A DNA stretch of 51,111 nucleotides from an uncultured Ruminococcus sp. (GCA_902762505.1 CACWOQ010000009.1:1-51111), one strand, 5' to 3'; shown: positions 36,531-45,653, numbered from the stretch's first letter. Notes: generated by a model from the sequence alone, not told the origin. Translations and numbers: made by a program.

Positions 36531-38351
36531 ATGTTCAGCGGGAAACTGAGATCCGTACTCGGACTGCTCCGTGTGACCGTGACCGATTTTTCACGTTACG
36601 CGGATTGTGACAAATCATATATAAGCCGTATGACAAGCGGCGCTAAAACGCCGAAGAGCGGCGGCAAGGGCGCGCGGCGCATCGTCGACGGCGTTTATCG
36701 CTGCGCGGACGAAAAGGGCGCGGTCGGCGCTTTGTGCGAGCTTACCGGCTGTGACGATCAGAGCTCCGCCGACGGCGTAAAGGCCGCGCTTGAATCATGG
36801 CTGTTCGACAGCGAGCCGGGCGGATCCGCGCAAGCCGCGCCGTCAAAGAACGCGGCGCCGCACAGGGCGTTCGGCGAAAGGCTCGGCGCCCTCATGGAGC
36901 TTGCCGGGCTGTCAAACGTCCGCCTCGGAAGATATCTGAGCATCGACCCCTCGTACATAAGCCGGTTCCGCAGCGGCTTCCGCTCGCCTAAAGCCAACCC
37001 GAAGATTATGAACGGTATATGCGCCGTTCTCGCTGACCGGATAATATCGAGAGAAAAAGCGGCGGAGCTTTCCTCTCTTACAGGCGCCGCGCCGGAAGAC
37101 GCCGACAGGGAAAGCGCGGCGACTGCGATATACGCCTGGCTTTACAACACGGAGAGCGCGGATCCGGCGCCGTTCGTCGAAGGGCTGATCGACCGGATCG
37201 GATCGTTTTCCGCGGATATAAAAAAACCGCCGCTGTCGTTCGAAGAGGCGACGGCGGGCGGTTGTCTGACTGACGCTTCACCCGTTTATTACGGGATCGA
37301 CGGCATACGGCGCGCGGTGATACGTTTTCTCGGGAACGTGATACAGCGGCGGGAAAAAGAGCTGTTTTTATATTCTGATCAGAATATGGACTGGATGGTC
37401 TCGGACCGGGCGTTCAGAGCCTGCTGGGCGTCGCTCATGACGATGTGCGTGACGGGCGGCGTCAGGATAACGATAATACACAACGTCGACCGCGGACTGC
37501 CTGAAATGACGGAGGCGATAGGCTCGTGGCTCCCGCTTTATCCGTCCGGGATGATAAGATCGTATTACTGCAAGGTAAAAGCCGGCGAACGGTTTTCGAC
37601 GACTCTGTTTCTCTGCCCCGGTTACGCTTGTATATCCGGCTGCAGCGTACGCGGCGCCGAGGATACGGGCGGAACGTACAGGTTCGACACGGATCCGGAG
37701 CTTCTGAAGGCTCACGGGCGCGCGTACAGGGAATTGTTGAGCCGCTCGGGCGAGCTTGCGCAGGTCTGCGCCGCGGACGTGACCGACAGGCTCGGCGACC
37801 CGGACGTAACGGAGTTGTCGGTGTTCGGAGGAACGCTGTCGCTCGCCACCGTACCGGAAAAGACGCTTCTGTCTGCTCTTGAGCGATCCGACGCGGACGA
37901 TGCGGAAAAGCAGCGCATCCTTGACGTGAGAAAGCAGCGGCTCGCCCTGCTCATGCAAAAAGTAAAATCCGGGTTCGTTCACGAATTCGTGCCGCTTGCC
38001 GCGGCGGAAGAGCTGCGCGCGGGCGTACCGATGGACACGGCGGGGCTCGATCTCCGCTATACGCCAAAGGAATACGCCGACCATATCCGCCGCATAGCCG
38101 AGCTTTCCGACGTATACGCTGACTACCGCTTTTACGTGATACCGGAGGCGCCGTTCGACGGCGTAAAACTTCTGATATCCGGCAGGACCGCCGCCGTTAC
38201 GCGGCTCACGGCTCCGTATATCACGATACGGTTCGACCATCCGGATCTCTGCCGCGCGTTTGTCGCGTACGCGGAACGCGTCCGCGAGCGGTACGGGAGT
38301 GACAGGATCACGACGAAACGGACGCTTGAAGAATATCTGCGTTCGTTATAA
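36531..38351 (+). CDS. Protein with two N-terminal HTH units and an uncharacterised C-terminal domain
   Basis: Residues 8-35 and about 115-150 each carry a helix-turn-helix ending in S-Y-I-S-R with a Ser/Lys-rich tail, so the N terminus holds two XRE-like units. The remaining 400 residues form a domain with I-I-H-N-V-D-R-G-L-P-E-M and S-W-L-P-L-Y-P-S-G motifs, a pattern I associate with large XRE-linked proteins of Clostridia whose function is not known. It is soluble. It diverges from the giant-protein operon and probably regulates it through the shared intergenic region. GGAGGGG precedes the ATG. I assign no enzymatic activity. Confidence 0.7.
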   Translation: MFSGKLRSVLGLLRVTVTDFSRYADCDKSYISRMTSGAKTPKSGGKGARRIVDGVYRCADEKGAVGALCELTGCDDQSSADGVKAALESWLFDSEPGGSAQAAPSKNAAPHRAFGERLGALMELAGLSNVRLGRYLSIDPSYISRFRSGFRSPKANPKIMNGICAVLADRIISREKAAELSSLTGAAPEDADRESAATAIYAWLYNTESADPAPFVEGLIDRIGSFSADIKKPPLSFEEATAGGCLTDASPVYYGIDGIRRAVIRFLGNVIQRREKELFLYSDQNMDWMVSDRAFRACWASLMTMCVTGGVRITIIHNVDRGLPEMTEAIGSWLPLYPSGMIRSYYCKVKAGERFSTTLFLCPGYACISGCSVRGAEDTGGTYRFDTDPELLKAHGRAYRELLSRSGELAQVCAADVTDRLGDPDVTELSVFGGTLSLATVPEKTLLSALERSDADDAEKQRILDVRKQRLALLMQKVKSGFVHEFVPLAAAEELRAGVPMDTAGLDLRYTPKEYADHIRRIAELSDVYADYRFYVIPEAPFDGVKLLISGRTAAVTRLTAPYITIRFDHPDLCRAFVAYAERVRERYGSDRITTKRTLEEYLRSL

Positions 38352-38356
38352 AGCCG

Positions 38357-38402
38357 CAAAACAGACTGAGCGCTTAACGTCACTCAGCCTGTTTTGATTT
38401 TG
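38357..38402. terminator. rho-independent terminator after the tandem-HTH gene
   Basis: CAAAACAG-A-CTGAG (38357-38370) pairs with CTCAG-C-CTGTTTTG (38383-38396) with one mismatch, followed by ATTTTGA. It may serve both convergent genes. Confidence 0.72.
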
Positions 38403-38444
38403 ACAATCTGTTTATTCCGCCCCGGAGCCTGATCGTCACGGTAT

Positions 38445-38849
38445 TTATTGTTTAACCTTCTCCGTTTCACCTTCCCACGTGATTATGCCGCCGAATTCGT
38501 ATACGTTTTTGTATCCCATACCGGCAAGCTTCTGCGCCGCCTCCTTACTCCGTCTGCCGCTTCTGCAATAGACAAGTATTATCTGATCCGTATCGGGCAG
38601 CTGTTCCGGGCGCGTATCCGTTATCGTCTCGTTCGGGATGCATACGGCGCCGGGTATGTGTCCCGCGTCGAATTCATCCGGGCGTCTGACGTCGAGTACG
38701 ACGTGCCCGTCGTCTTTTTGCATCATCTCCGCCGCCTCCGCCTGGCTTATCTGTCTGTATCCGGTTTCTTCACCCGCGTCCGCCGTGTTTTTTTCGCAGG
38801 CGGAAAGCGACAAGACGCAGGCGAGGTACAAAAGCAGTAGTTTTTTCAT
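38445..38849 (-). CDS. Rhodanese-like lipoprotein
   Basis: A 134-residue lipoprotein (lipobox L-S-A-C) with a single rhodanese domain. The active-site loop C-R-S-G-R-R carries the catalytic cysteine, and the D-V-R-R-P-D-E-F and H-I-P-G-A motifs are intact. It would transfer sulfane sulfur to acceptors such as cyanide or thiols, outside the membrane. It is monocistronic with a good promoter and GGAGG. It is divergent from the corrinoid operon, so a functional link is possible but not shown. Confidence 0.92.
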   Translation of the reverse strand: MKKLLLLYLACVLSLSACEKNTADAGEETGYRQISQAEAAEMMQKDDGHVVLDVRRPDEFDAGHIPGAVCIPNETITDTRPEQLPDTDQIILVYCRSGRRSKEAAQKLAGMGYKNVYEFGGIITWEGETEKVKQ

Positions 38850-38882
38850 GTTTTCCTCCGTTCACTACGGTTTTCAAATACC

Positions 38883-38910
38883 ATTATACCCTCGTTTTAT
38901 GAAAAGTCAA
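38883..38910 (-). promoter_or_regulatory. promoter of the rhodanese lipoprotein gene
   Basis: Minus-strand TTGACT (38905-38910) and TATAAT (38883-38888), 16-base spacing. Confidence 0.7.
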
Positions 38911-38939
38911 TATATTCGACCGCTTGAAAGATAAAACTC

Positions 38940-38968
38940 TTGACAATTCGACGATGCGGATTTATAAT
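38940..38968 (+). promoter_or_regulatory. perfect consensus promoter of the corrinoid/glycosidase operon
   Basis: TTGACA (38940-38945) and TATAAT (38963-38968) with exactly 17 bases between. The leader is only about 20 bases, too short for a cobalamin riboswitch. No other clear promoter is seen before the end of the operon. Confidence 0.85.
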
Positions 38969-38996
38969 AAAAATAAAAATGCTTGAGAGGCGCGAT

Positions 38997-40001
38997 ATGA
39001 CAAACAGAGACAGGTTCAGAGCGGTTCTGTCGTTCGAGATGCCGGACGACAGACTTCCGATGATAGAATGGGCATCCTGGTGGTGGGACAGGACGATCGT
39101 CGAATGGCAGAAGCAGGGGCTTCCGCAGATGACCTTCCACGAGGTCGCGCCTTATCTCGGGCTCGACCAGCATTATCAGTTCTGGCTGCCGCATAAAACG
39201 GCGGACTGCCCCGTCCCCGCGTACAACGGCGGACCGATCATGGAGGGCGAGGAGGGGTACGAAAAGATCCTCCCGTTCCTTTATCCCGAACACGGAGCGG
39301 ACGGTCAGCTTGAGATGATGCGTCAGCTGAAGCCGCGCCACGACGCGGGCGAATTCCCCGTATGGTTTTCGCTTGACGGCGGTTTCTGGTTTCCGCGCAC
39401 GCTTTTCGGCATAGAACCGCATCTTTACTCGTTCTACGACGAGCCGGAGCTTTATCACAGGATCCTCGACGATCTCGCGGAATATCAGTTGAAGCAGATG
39501 GAGAAGATCTATGAAATACTGACGCCTGAATTCATGACGTTCGGCGAGGATATGAGCTACAACAACGGGCCGATGATCTCGGAGGATTCCTTCGACGAAT
39601 TCCTGCTCCCGTACTATAACAAGGTCGTGCCTTACATAAAAGAACACGGCACGAAGGTCATAATAGACAGCGACGGCGACGTAAGCCGCATGATTCCGTG
39701 GCTGAAGCGCGCCGGGATCGAAGGCGTGCTCCCGCTCGAGCGCAAGGCGGGCGTGGACGTTGCGGCGCTGCGCGAGGCTCACCCGGACTTTCTGTTCATC
39801 GGAGCGTTCGACAAAATGACGATGAGGCAGAGCCGCGACGCCATGCGCGGTGAATTCGAACGGCTTCTGCCCGTAATGAAGACCGGCGGATTCATCCCGA
39901 GCGTTGACCATCAGACGCCGCCCGACTGTCCGCTTGAAAGATATCATGAATACGTTGATATGCTCCGCGAATACGGAGAAAGAGCTGTGAGGGAAAAATG
40001 A
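38997..40001 (+). CDS. URO-D-family methyltransferase 1 (candidate O-demethylase MT I)
   Basis: A 334-residue cytoplasmic member of the uroporphyrinogen decarboxylase superfamily (COG0407 type). Typical elements are M-T-N-R-D-R-F-x-x-V-L at the start, I-I-D-S-D-G-D-V mid-protein, F-I-G-A-F-D-K and a final S-V-D-H-Q-T-P-P-D. The Zn-binding HxC of CoM methylases (MtaA/MtbA) is absent, as in URO-D-type methyltransferase I enzymes that move methyl groups from methoxylated substrates to a corrinoid. The corrinoid protein and activase encoded downstream support this. GAGAGG precedes ATG 38997; an earlier in-frame codon at 38940 lies in the promoter. True heme-pathway URO-D is unlikely. Confidence 0.78.
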   Translation: MTNRDRFRAVLSFEMPDDRLPMIEWASWWWDRTIVEWQKQGLPQMTFHEVAPYLGLDQHYQFWLPHKTADCPVPAYNGGPIMEGEEGYEKILPFLYPEHGADGQLEMMRQLKPRHDAGEFPVWFSLDGGFWFPRTLFGIEPHLYSFYDEPELYHRILDDLAEYQLKQMEKIYEILTPEFMTFGEDMSYNNGPMISEDSFDEFLLPYYNKVVPYIKEHGTKVIIDSDGDVSRMIPWLKRAGIEGVLPLERKAGVDVAALREAHPDFLFIGAFDKMTMRQSRDAMRGEFERLLPVMKTGGFIPSVDHQTPPDCPLERYHEYVDMLREYGERAVREK

Positions 40002-41116
40002 CAAACAGAGAAAGAGCGATGAACATACTGCACTTCAAGCCGGCGGACAGGATGCCGGCGGTGCATTTCGGTTACTGGCAGGAGCTGCTTGACGAATGGG
40101 CGGCGCAGGGCAAGATCCCGGCTGACCTCGCCTCCGGCAACTACGACGGCTCGCCGAAGGAAGCCGAGCTTGATAAACTGATAGGCTGGGATTTCAACTG
40201 GTACAGGACGTACGGCTCGGCGAACCATCTGATCCCCGGATTTGAAACGAAGGTGATAGAGACTCTGCCCGACGGAACGCGCCGCGTTCAGAACGCGGAC
40301 GGAAATATCGAACGCGTAAAGCCGGGCATCACGTCGATCCCGTCCGAGGACGATTATCTTCTGAAGGACAGAGAGGCATTCGAGACGCTTTACAAGCCGA
40401 GAATGCAGTATGCGCCGGAGCGCGTCGACCTTGAATTCTACCGTCATTTCAACGAAAACCGCCCTTACGACGTGCCCGTCGGGCTCCATCTCGGCTCCGT
40501 TATGGGCAACATCAGAAACATAACGACGGTCGTCGGCATGAGCTATCTCATTTACGACGAGGACGAGGAGCTTTTCGCCGACATTGTCGACACTTACGCC
40601 GATATGCAGTACAAGTGCGCCGAAGCGATACTGCAGACCGGCGCGAAATTCGATTTCGCGCATTACTGGGAGGACATCTGCTTCAAGAACGGTCCGCTGC
40701 TCTCGCCCGATATCTTCGACGAGCTGTGCGCGAAGCACTATAAGAAGCGCAACGATCTCTGTCACAAATACGGAATCGACATAATCTCGCTCGACTGCGA
40801 CGGCGTGACCGACAAGCTTCTGCCCACATGGGTGGAAAACGGCGTGAACACGATGTTCCCGATCGAAGTCGGCGTCTGGGGCGACCAGTTCGAGCCGGCG
40901 AGAAAGAAATTCGGGCGTGAGGTGCTCGGCGTCGGCGGTATGGACAAAACGGCGCTGCGCGAGGATAAGGCTGCGGTCGACCGCGAGATAGAGCGGATGA
41001 AACGGCTGTCGTCTCTCGGCGGCTTCATCCCCTGCCCCGATCACAGACTGATGCCCGGCACTAAATTCGAGCTCGTTCAGTATTACGCCGAAAAGATCAA
41101 GGAGATCAGACCGTGA
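39998..41116 (+). CDS. URO-D-family methyltransferase 2 (candidate O-demethylase MT I)
   Basis: A 372-residue second URO-D-superfamily protein, divergent from the first. The start M-T-N-R-E-R-A-M-N-I-L-H-F matches the family. It has S-L-D-C-D-G, V-G-G-M-D-K and C-terminal F-I-P-C-P-D-H. Its ATG overlaps the previous stop by four bases, and its stop overlaps the GH95 start, so all three are translationally coupled. Two paralogues next to one corrinoid protein suggest two methyl donors or one heteromeric enzyme. Substrate is unknown; an O-methylated sugar or glycoside is proposed from context. Confidence 0.77.
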   Translation: MTNRERAMNILHFKPADRMPAVHFGYWQELLDEWAAQGKIPADLASGNYDGSPKEAELDKLIGWDFNWYRTYGSANHLIPGFETKVIETLPDGTRRVQNADGNIERVKPGITSIPSEDDYLLKDREAFETLYKPRMQYAPERVDLEFYRHFNENRPYDVPVGLHLGSVMGNIRNITTVVGMSYLIYDEDEELFADIVDTYADMQYKCAEAILQTGAKFDFAHYWEDICFKNGPLLSPDIFDELCAKHYKKRNDLCHKYGIDIISLDCDGVTDKLLPTWVENGVNTMFPIEVGVWGDQFEPARKKFGREVLGVGGMDKTALREDKAAVDREIERMKRLSSLGGFIPCPDHRLMPGTKFELVQYYAEKIKEIRP

Positions 41117-43347
41117 AAAGCGCGGGATCCGGCTCCGTCATACGGTCGTACAAGCCCGCCTCGGCGTTTGAAGAAGCGCTGCCGCTCGGCTCCGGAAGGC
41201 TCGGCGCCATGATATACGGCGGCGTCGGGCGGGAAAAAATAAGCCTCAACTACTGTGAATTATGGACGGGTCATCCGCGCGATGAAAACAAAGAGTGCGC
41301 GGAATACTTCAGAGAGGCGCAGAGACTTACGCTCGATGGCAGACCGGGCGAGGCGGAAAAGCTGATAGAACGGCGCATAGCCGGCGCCGACGTTCAATCG
41401 TACCAGCCCGCAGGGAACATAATAATAGAACGCTCCGCGGACAAAGCGGCCGGTTATTCAAGAACGCTTTATCTGGATACCGCGACGGCGGACGTATCGT
41501 ACGAAGCCGGAGGCGTCCGTTATGACAATACGTATTTCACGCCGTACGGGCGCGACTGCCTTGTAATACGGATAAAATCGGATAAAAAAGCGTCCGTCGG
41601 ATTTCATCTGACTCTTGAAAGTCCGCTGAAACGCGGCGCGGGGCACACGGATTCAACGTGCTGTCTCGACTGTGAATGCGCCCCCGATTCTTCAAACGAC
41701 AAGGTTCCGCGCCGCGACGGCGACGCCGAACGCGGGATCCTTTTCCGCACGGAGGTAACGGTCTTATCGGACGGCGGCTCGGTCGTATATGAGGACGGCG
41801 GCGTAACGGTAAGCGGAGCAGACTGCGTGACGGTAGCCGCGGCGATCGAAAGCAGCTTCAACGGATACGACAGACACCCGTTCCTCGACGGCAAGGAATA
41901 TAAAAACGCGGTAAAGGAAAAGCTCGCGTCCGTAACGGGCTCCGGCTTCGATGAAATATACGCCGGGCACGTAAGAGCGTTCCGCGGACTTTACAGCCGC
42001 GTAAGCTTCGGCATTGACGGCTGCGACAGAAGTGAGCTTGCGACCGCCGAAAGGCTCGAACGTTTTCAGACGGATAAAAGCGACGTCGGATTATACAGGC
42101 TGCTTTTCGATTTCGGCAGATATCTCCTTATCTGCGGTTCTGCAGAGAACGGTCAGCCTCTCAACCTTCAGGGCATATGGAACGAGCAGCTGTCTCCGCC
42201 GTGGCGCAGCGATTACACCGTGAACATAAACACGGAGATGAATTACTGGCCGGCGCTGACGTGCGATCTGCGCGAGACTCAGAAGCCGCTTGACAGGATG
42301 ATAACGCAGCTCTGCGAAAGAGGGCGGGAAACGGCTGAGAAATACTACGGCGCTCACGGCTTCTGCGTTCATCACAACACGGATCTGTGGCGTGCGACGC
42401 AGCCAGTCAGCGAGCGCGCGGTCTGGCTTTTCTGGCCGCTTGCGGGAGGATGGCTCTGCCGGCACCTGTTCGACGAATACGAATACTCGAACGACGTCGG
42501 TTTTCTCAGGGATACCGCCTATCCCGTAATGCTCGAAGCGTGCAGGTTCTTCCTCGATCTTCTGATACGTGACAAAGACGGATATCTGATATTCTGCCCG
42601 TCGACCTCGCCCGAGAACGTATACCTGTATGAGGGCGGCGTGTGCTCGATCGACGTAACGAGCACGATGACGATGAGCATAATAAGAGAGCTTTTTGAAA
42701 ATACGCTCAACGCCGCAAAGATCATAGGCGCAGCCGATCCGGAGCTTGACGGAATAAAGACGTCGCTCGAAGAGCTTTTGCCGATCAAAGTCGGCGGCGA
42801 CGGCAGGATCAACGAATGGTACCGCGAGCTGCCGGAGGCGGAGCCGGGGCACCGGCATCCGTCGCATTTATACGGGCTGTACCCCGGCAGGCTCATTACG
42901 CCGGAAAAAACGCCAAAGCTCGCGGAGGCGGCGAAAAAGTCGCTTGACGCCCGCGGAGACGAGGGGACCGGATGGAGCCTCGGATGGAAGATAAATCTCA
43001 GAGCGAGGCTTTACGACGGCGACCGCGCGCTCGACCTCGTGAACATGATGCTCAGGCCCGCCGTCGGTTCCGTCGGCGGCGTTTACCCGAACATGTTCGA
43101 CGCGCACCCGCCGTTTCAGATAGACGGCAATTTCGGCGCCGCGGCGGGCATAGCGGAAATGCTCATGCAAAGCGACGGGGAGACGATAAAACTGCTGCCC
43201 GCTCTTCCGCGGAGCTGGAAAACCGGCTTTGTGACAGGTCTTCGCGCAAACGGCGGGGCAAAAGTGGATATATACTGGGAAAACGGAAGAATAACGCGTT
43301 ATAAAATAACGGGAGGAGCGCCGCGTAACGTGGTCCCGTGCAGATAA
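41113..43347 (+). CDS. GH95-family glycosidase (alpha-L-fucosidase/galactosidase type)
   Basis: A 744-residue cytoplasmic enzyme covering the full GH95 layout: N-terminal beta domain, linker, (alpha/alpha)6 barrel and C-terminal beta domain. The signature Q-G-I-W-N then N-I-N-T-E-M-N-Y-W holds Asn371 and Asn373. I-N-E-W carries the general acid candidate Glu568 and Q-I-D-G-N-F-G the candidate Asp671. These match the residues of the Bifidobacterium inverting fucosidase AfcA. Members release alpha-L-fucose or alpha-L-galactose. There is no signal peptide. A GTG start at 41113, with AAGGAG eight bases upstream, overlaps the methyltransferase 2 stop. Its tight coupling to methyltransferases hints at a methylated sugar substrate. 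Confidence 0.88.
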   Translation: MKSAGSGSVIRSYKPASAFEEALPLGSGRLGAMIYGGVGREKISLNYCELWTGHPRDENKECAEYFREAQRLTLDGRPGEAEKLIERRIAGADVQSYQPAGNIIIERSADKAAGYSRTLYLDTATADVSYEAGGVRYDNTYFTPYGRDCLVIRIKSDKKASVGFHLTLESPLKRGAGHTDSTCCLDCECAPDSSNDKVPRRDGDAERGILFRTEVTVLSDGGSVVYEDGGVTVSGADCVTVAAAIESSFNGYDRHPFLDGKEYKNAVKEKLASVTGSGFDEIYAGHVRAFRGLYSRVSFGIDGCDRSELATAERLERFQTDKSDVGLYRLLFDFGRYLLICGSAENGQPLNLQGIWNEQLSPPWRSDYTVNINTEMNYWPALTCDLRETQKPLDRMITQLCERGRETAEKYYGAHGFCVHHNTDLWRATQPVSERAVWLFWPLAGGWLCRHLFDEYEYSNDVGFLRDTAYPVMLEACRFFLDLLIRDKDGYLIFCPSTSPENVYLYEGGVCSIDVTSTMTMSIIRELFENTLNAAKIIGAADPELDGIKTSLEELLPIKVGGDGRINEWYRELPEAEPGHRHPSHLYGLYPGRLITPEKTPKLAEAAKKSLDARGDEGTGWSLGWKINLRARLYDGDRALDLVNMMLRPAVGSVGGVYPNMFDAHPPFQIDGNFGAAAGIAEMLMQSDGETIKLLPALPRSWKTGFVTGLRANGGAKVDIYWENGRITRYKITGGAPRNVVPCR

Positions 43348-43360
43348 AAAGAGGTACGGT

Positions 43361-43656
43361 ATGGAGCTCACAGGCAGAGAAAGATTCATACGGACTTTTC
43401 AGCACAAGGAGACTGACCGTATAGTCATGACAGACGAACCGTGGGCGGGCACGCTGCGGCGCCGGTACGCGGAGGCGTCAACGCCGTGCTGTGGAACGAC
43501 AGAGAAGCCATAATCGCAGAGCTTGAAAGAGTCATCCCTGCGCTGAAGGAGGGCGGCGGCTGCTTATTCTCATCCGATCATTCGATACCGAATACCGTCA
43601 GCTTCGATAATTTCAAAGCCATATCCGACTGTATACACAGGCTCGGAAAATACTGA
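43361..43656 (+). pseudogene. Collapsed third URO-D methyltransferase gene
   Basis: From ATG 43361 (with an upstream GAGG-like site) the frame reads M-E-L-T-G-R-E-R-F-I-R-T-F-x-H-K-E-T-D-R, a clear URO-D-family start, for about 35 codons. It then runs to a stop at 43512. In another frame, from about 43470, come V-N-A-V-L-W-N-D-R-E-A-I-I-A-E-L and S-S-D-H-S-I-P-N, the normal family C terminus, ending at 43656. About 250 central residues are missing and the halves are out of frame. A real deletion or an assembly collapse are both possible. Confidence 0.82.
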
Positions 43657-43676
43657 TATAAAAAACGGGGGCAAAT

Positions 43677-44522
43677 ATGGAAAGAAAGATAACTCTGATG
43701 GACGGAGCCGTCGGAACGACGCTCTGGAGCATAGCCGAGGCAAACGGCGTAAAAAAAGAGCCTGTATGGAAATACAACGTGGAGCACCCTGAATTCATCA
43801 CGGAGCTTGTGAAAAGATACGTCGACGCGGGGTGCGAAATAGTGCTTGCGAACACCTTCGGCGCAAACGGTCCCGCCGTAAAGCGTTCGTCGCCGTACAC
43901 GGTCGCCGAAGTCATCGAAGGCGGCGTCAGAGCGGCGAAAAAGGCTCTTGAAGGCACAAACGTCAGGCTCTGTCTGTCGATAGGTCCGCTCACGCAGCTG
44001 CTTGAGCCGTACGGCGACCTTGAAGAGGAGGAATGCGCCGCGATATACGACGAGATGCTTGACGCGGGCGTCGGCGCGGGCGCCGATATGATACTCATAC
44101 AGACGTTCATGGATCTTGAAATGATGCGCGTGGCGACGGTCGAGGCGAAAAAATACGGTCTGCCCGTCATGTGCTCGATGACGTTTGAAAAAAACGGCAA
44201 AACGATGTTCGGCAACTCCGTGCAGGACACGATAGACACGCTTTCCCCTCTCGGCATAGAGGCGATAGGGCTGAACTGCTCGCTCGGTCCGGATCTCGCG
44301 CTGCCGATCATAAAGGAGTTTTCCGAAAAGACAGATCTGCCGCTTCTGTTCAAGCCGAACGCCGGAAAGCCGATCCTCTCCGCCGACGGAGAAGCGGTCT
44401 CGCCTTACACGGCAAAGCGGTTTGCGGAGGATGTAAAGCCGGCGCTTCAATACGTCAGCTACATAGGCGGCTGCTGCGGCTCCGACGCGGAATATATAAA
44501 AGAGATCAAAAAAATGCTTTAA
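43677..44522 (+). CDS. Homocysteine S-methyltransferase-family protein
   Basis: A 281-residue enzyme of the MetH-N/BHMT family. The N terminus D-G-A-V-G-T-T-L and the zinc ligands Cys201 (L-N-C-S-L-G-P) and Cys266-Cys267 (G-G-C-C-G) are intact, so a methyl transfer to homocysteine giving methionine is expected. A methyl-corrinoid donor is likely here because the operon encodes a corrinoid protein but no pterin-binding methyltransferase II. GGGGG lies upstream of the ATG. It could alternatively accept other thiols. Confidence 0.85.
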   Translation: MERKITLMDGAVGTTLWSIAEANGVKKEPVWKYNVEHPEFITELVKRYVDAGCEIVLANTFGANGPAVKRSSPYTVAEVIEGGVRAAKKALEGTNVRLCLSIGPLTQLLEPYGDLEEEECAAIYDEMLDAGVGAGADMILIQTFMDLEMMRVATVEAKKYGLPVMCSMTFEKNGKTMFGNSVQDTIDTLSPLGIEAIGLNCSLGPDLALPIIKEFSEKTDLPLLFKPNAGKPILSADGEAVSPYTAKRFAEDVKPALQYVSYIGGCCGSDAEYIKEIKKML

Positions 44523-44537
44523 AACCGGTGGTATGAA

Positions 44538-45653
44538 ATGATGGATCTTTTGGATCTTAAGCGCCCGTTGGCAATAACGATGTGGGATTTTTCGTGGCTT
44601 GAACGATGTTTTGAGGGCGGCGGCTACGAAAACTGGGATAAGGCCGTTGCGGAGCTTACGGAGCGCGGATACGACGCGATAAGGCTCGACGTTTATCCGC
44701 ATATGCTGTACAGGAATCCGCACGGGGAATTCCGTCTGAATCCCGTATGGCCGCCGGATTACGCGTCCTGGGGGGCGAAAGAGACGGTATATATCAAAGA
44801 CGTTGAAAAACAGCTCACGGAATTTGTGAAGATCTGCGCGGCACACGGTGTAAAGCTCGGGCTTTCCACGTGGTTCCGCGACGATGAAACGAGATCGGTC
44901 GTAAAGACGATAGACACGCCGGAAACGCTTGCGAAAATGTTCATACGGGCGACGGACGTCGTGCTTGCCGCCGGGGGCGAGATATTGTACGTCGATTTCT
45001 GCAACGAATTCGCTCACTGGGCGGACTTTGTGCGGAACGAAGACGGCTCCGTCCCGTTCCGCGACGGAAAACTCGGACAGTACTGGATACACGGTGCGAT
45101 GCGGGAATACAAAAAAGCGTACCCCGAAATACCGCTTACGTTTTCCGTATCCACGGAATTTGACCGTATAGAGCGCGAGGATCTTTCGGATTACGGCCTT
45201 TACGAACCTCATATATGGATGAACGGAGATGGTGACGGCAGATTTACCGCCGCGTTTGCAAAAGTGAAAAGGCCCGGCACGCCCGGCGAAACAATAGAAC
45301 AGCAAAAGGAGCTTTACTTAAAAAGCAAAGCGTACTGGGACAGCGTTCTTACCGAACAGATAAGATATTTTGCCGCGTTTTCCGAAAGAACGGGGCTGCC
45401 GCTCATAACAACGGAATGCTGGGGCATAATCGACTGCATGGACAGACCTGGGACCGACTGGAGCTGGATAAAGCAATTATGTGAGATCGGGGTAAGAACG
45501 GCGTCGGCGACGGGCAGATGGGCGGCTATGGCGTCAAACAATTTCTGCGGGCCGCAGTTCCCCACTCTCTGGTACGATATCGAATGGCACAGAAAAATAA
45601 CCGATATAATACATTCGGGCAGCGCACCGGATAAAAAAAGGAGAATATCATGA
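44538..45653 (+). CDS. Cellulase-like TIM-barrel protein (candidate glycosidase)
   Basis: A 371-residue cytoplasmic protein resembling the sugar-binding cellulase-like family (clan GH-A pattern): W-D-F-S-W-L-E-R at the start, R-L-D-V-Y-P in a barrel strand. Candidate acid/base Glu157 (D-F-C-N-E-F) and nucleophile Glu293 (T-T-E-C-W-G) fit retaining glycosidases. The substrate is unknown. GGTGG precedes the ATG (ATG ATG; either may be used). Its stop overlaps the corrinoid protein start by four bases, so it is expressed in step with the methyl carrier, supporting a joint role in handling a glycoside. Confidence 0.72.
   Translation: MMDLLDLKRPLAITMWDFSWLERCFEGGGYENWDKAVAELTERGYDAIRLDVYPHMLYRNPHGEFRLNPVWPPDYASWGAKETVYIKDVEKQLTEFVKICAAHGVKLGLSTWFRDDETRSVVKTIDTPETLAKMFIRATDVVLAAGGEILYVDFCNEFAHWADFVRNEDGSVPFRDGKLGQYWIHGAMREYKKAYPEIPLTFSVSTEFDRIEREDLSDYGLYEPHIWMNGDGDGRFTAAFAKVKRPGTPGETIEQQKELYLKSKAYWDSVLTEQIRYFAAFSERTGLPLITTECWGIIDCMDRPGTDWSWIKQLCEIGVRTASATGRWAAMASNNFCGPQFPTLWYDIEWHRKITDIIHSGSAPDKKRRIS

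Noticed and set aside
38969..38996. Cobalamin riboswitch ahead of the corrinoid operon
   Set aside because: The leader is only about 20-30 bases, far too short for any known cobalamin riboswitch.
38907..41044. Long minus-strand frames opposite the two URO-D genes
   Set aside because: Compositionally odd (rich in Arg, His, Val), without ribosome sites, and opposite genes with clear family motifs.
38997..41116. Heme biosynthesis uroporphyrinogen decarboxylase (HemE)
   Set aside because: Both proteins belong to the divergent COG0407 branch, lack HemE-typical N-terminal motifs and lie with corrinoid and methyl-transfer genes, not heme genes.
43578..45305. Long minus-strand reading frame (575 codons) opposite the homocysteine methyltransferase and cellulase-like genes
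   Set aside because: It is antisense to two well-supported genes, Arg- and Phe-rich with no recognisable domain, as expected from GC-rich codon shadows.
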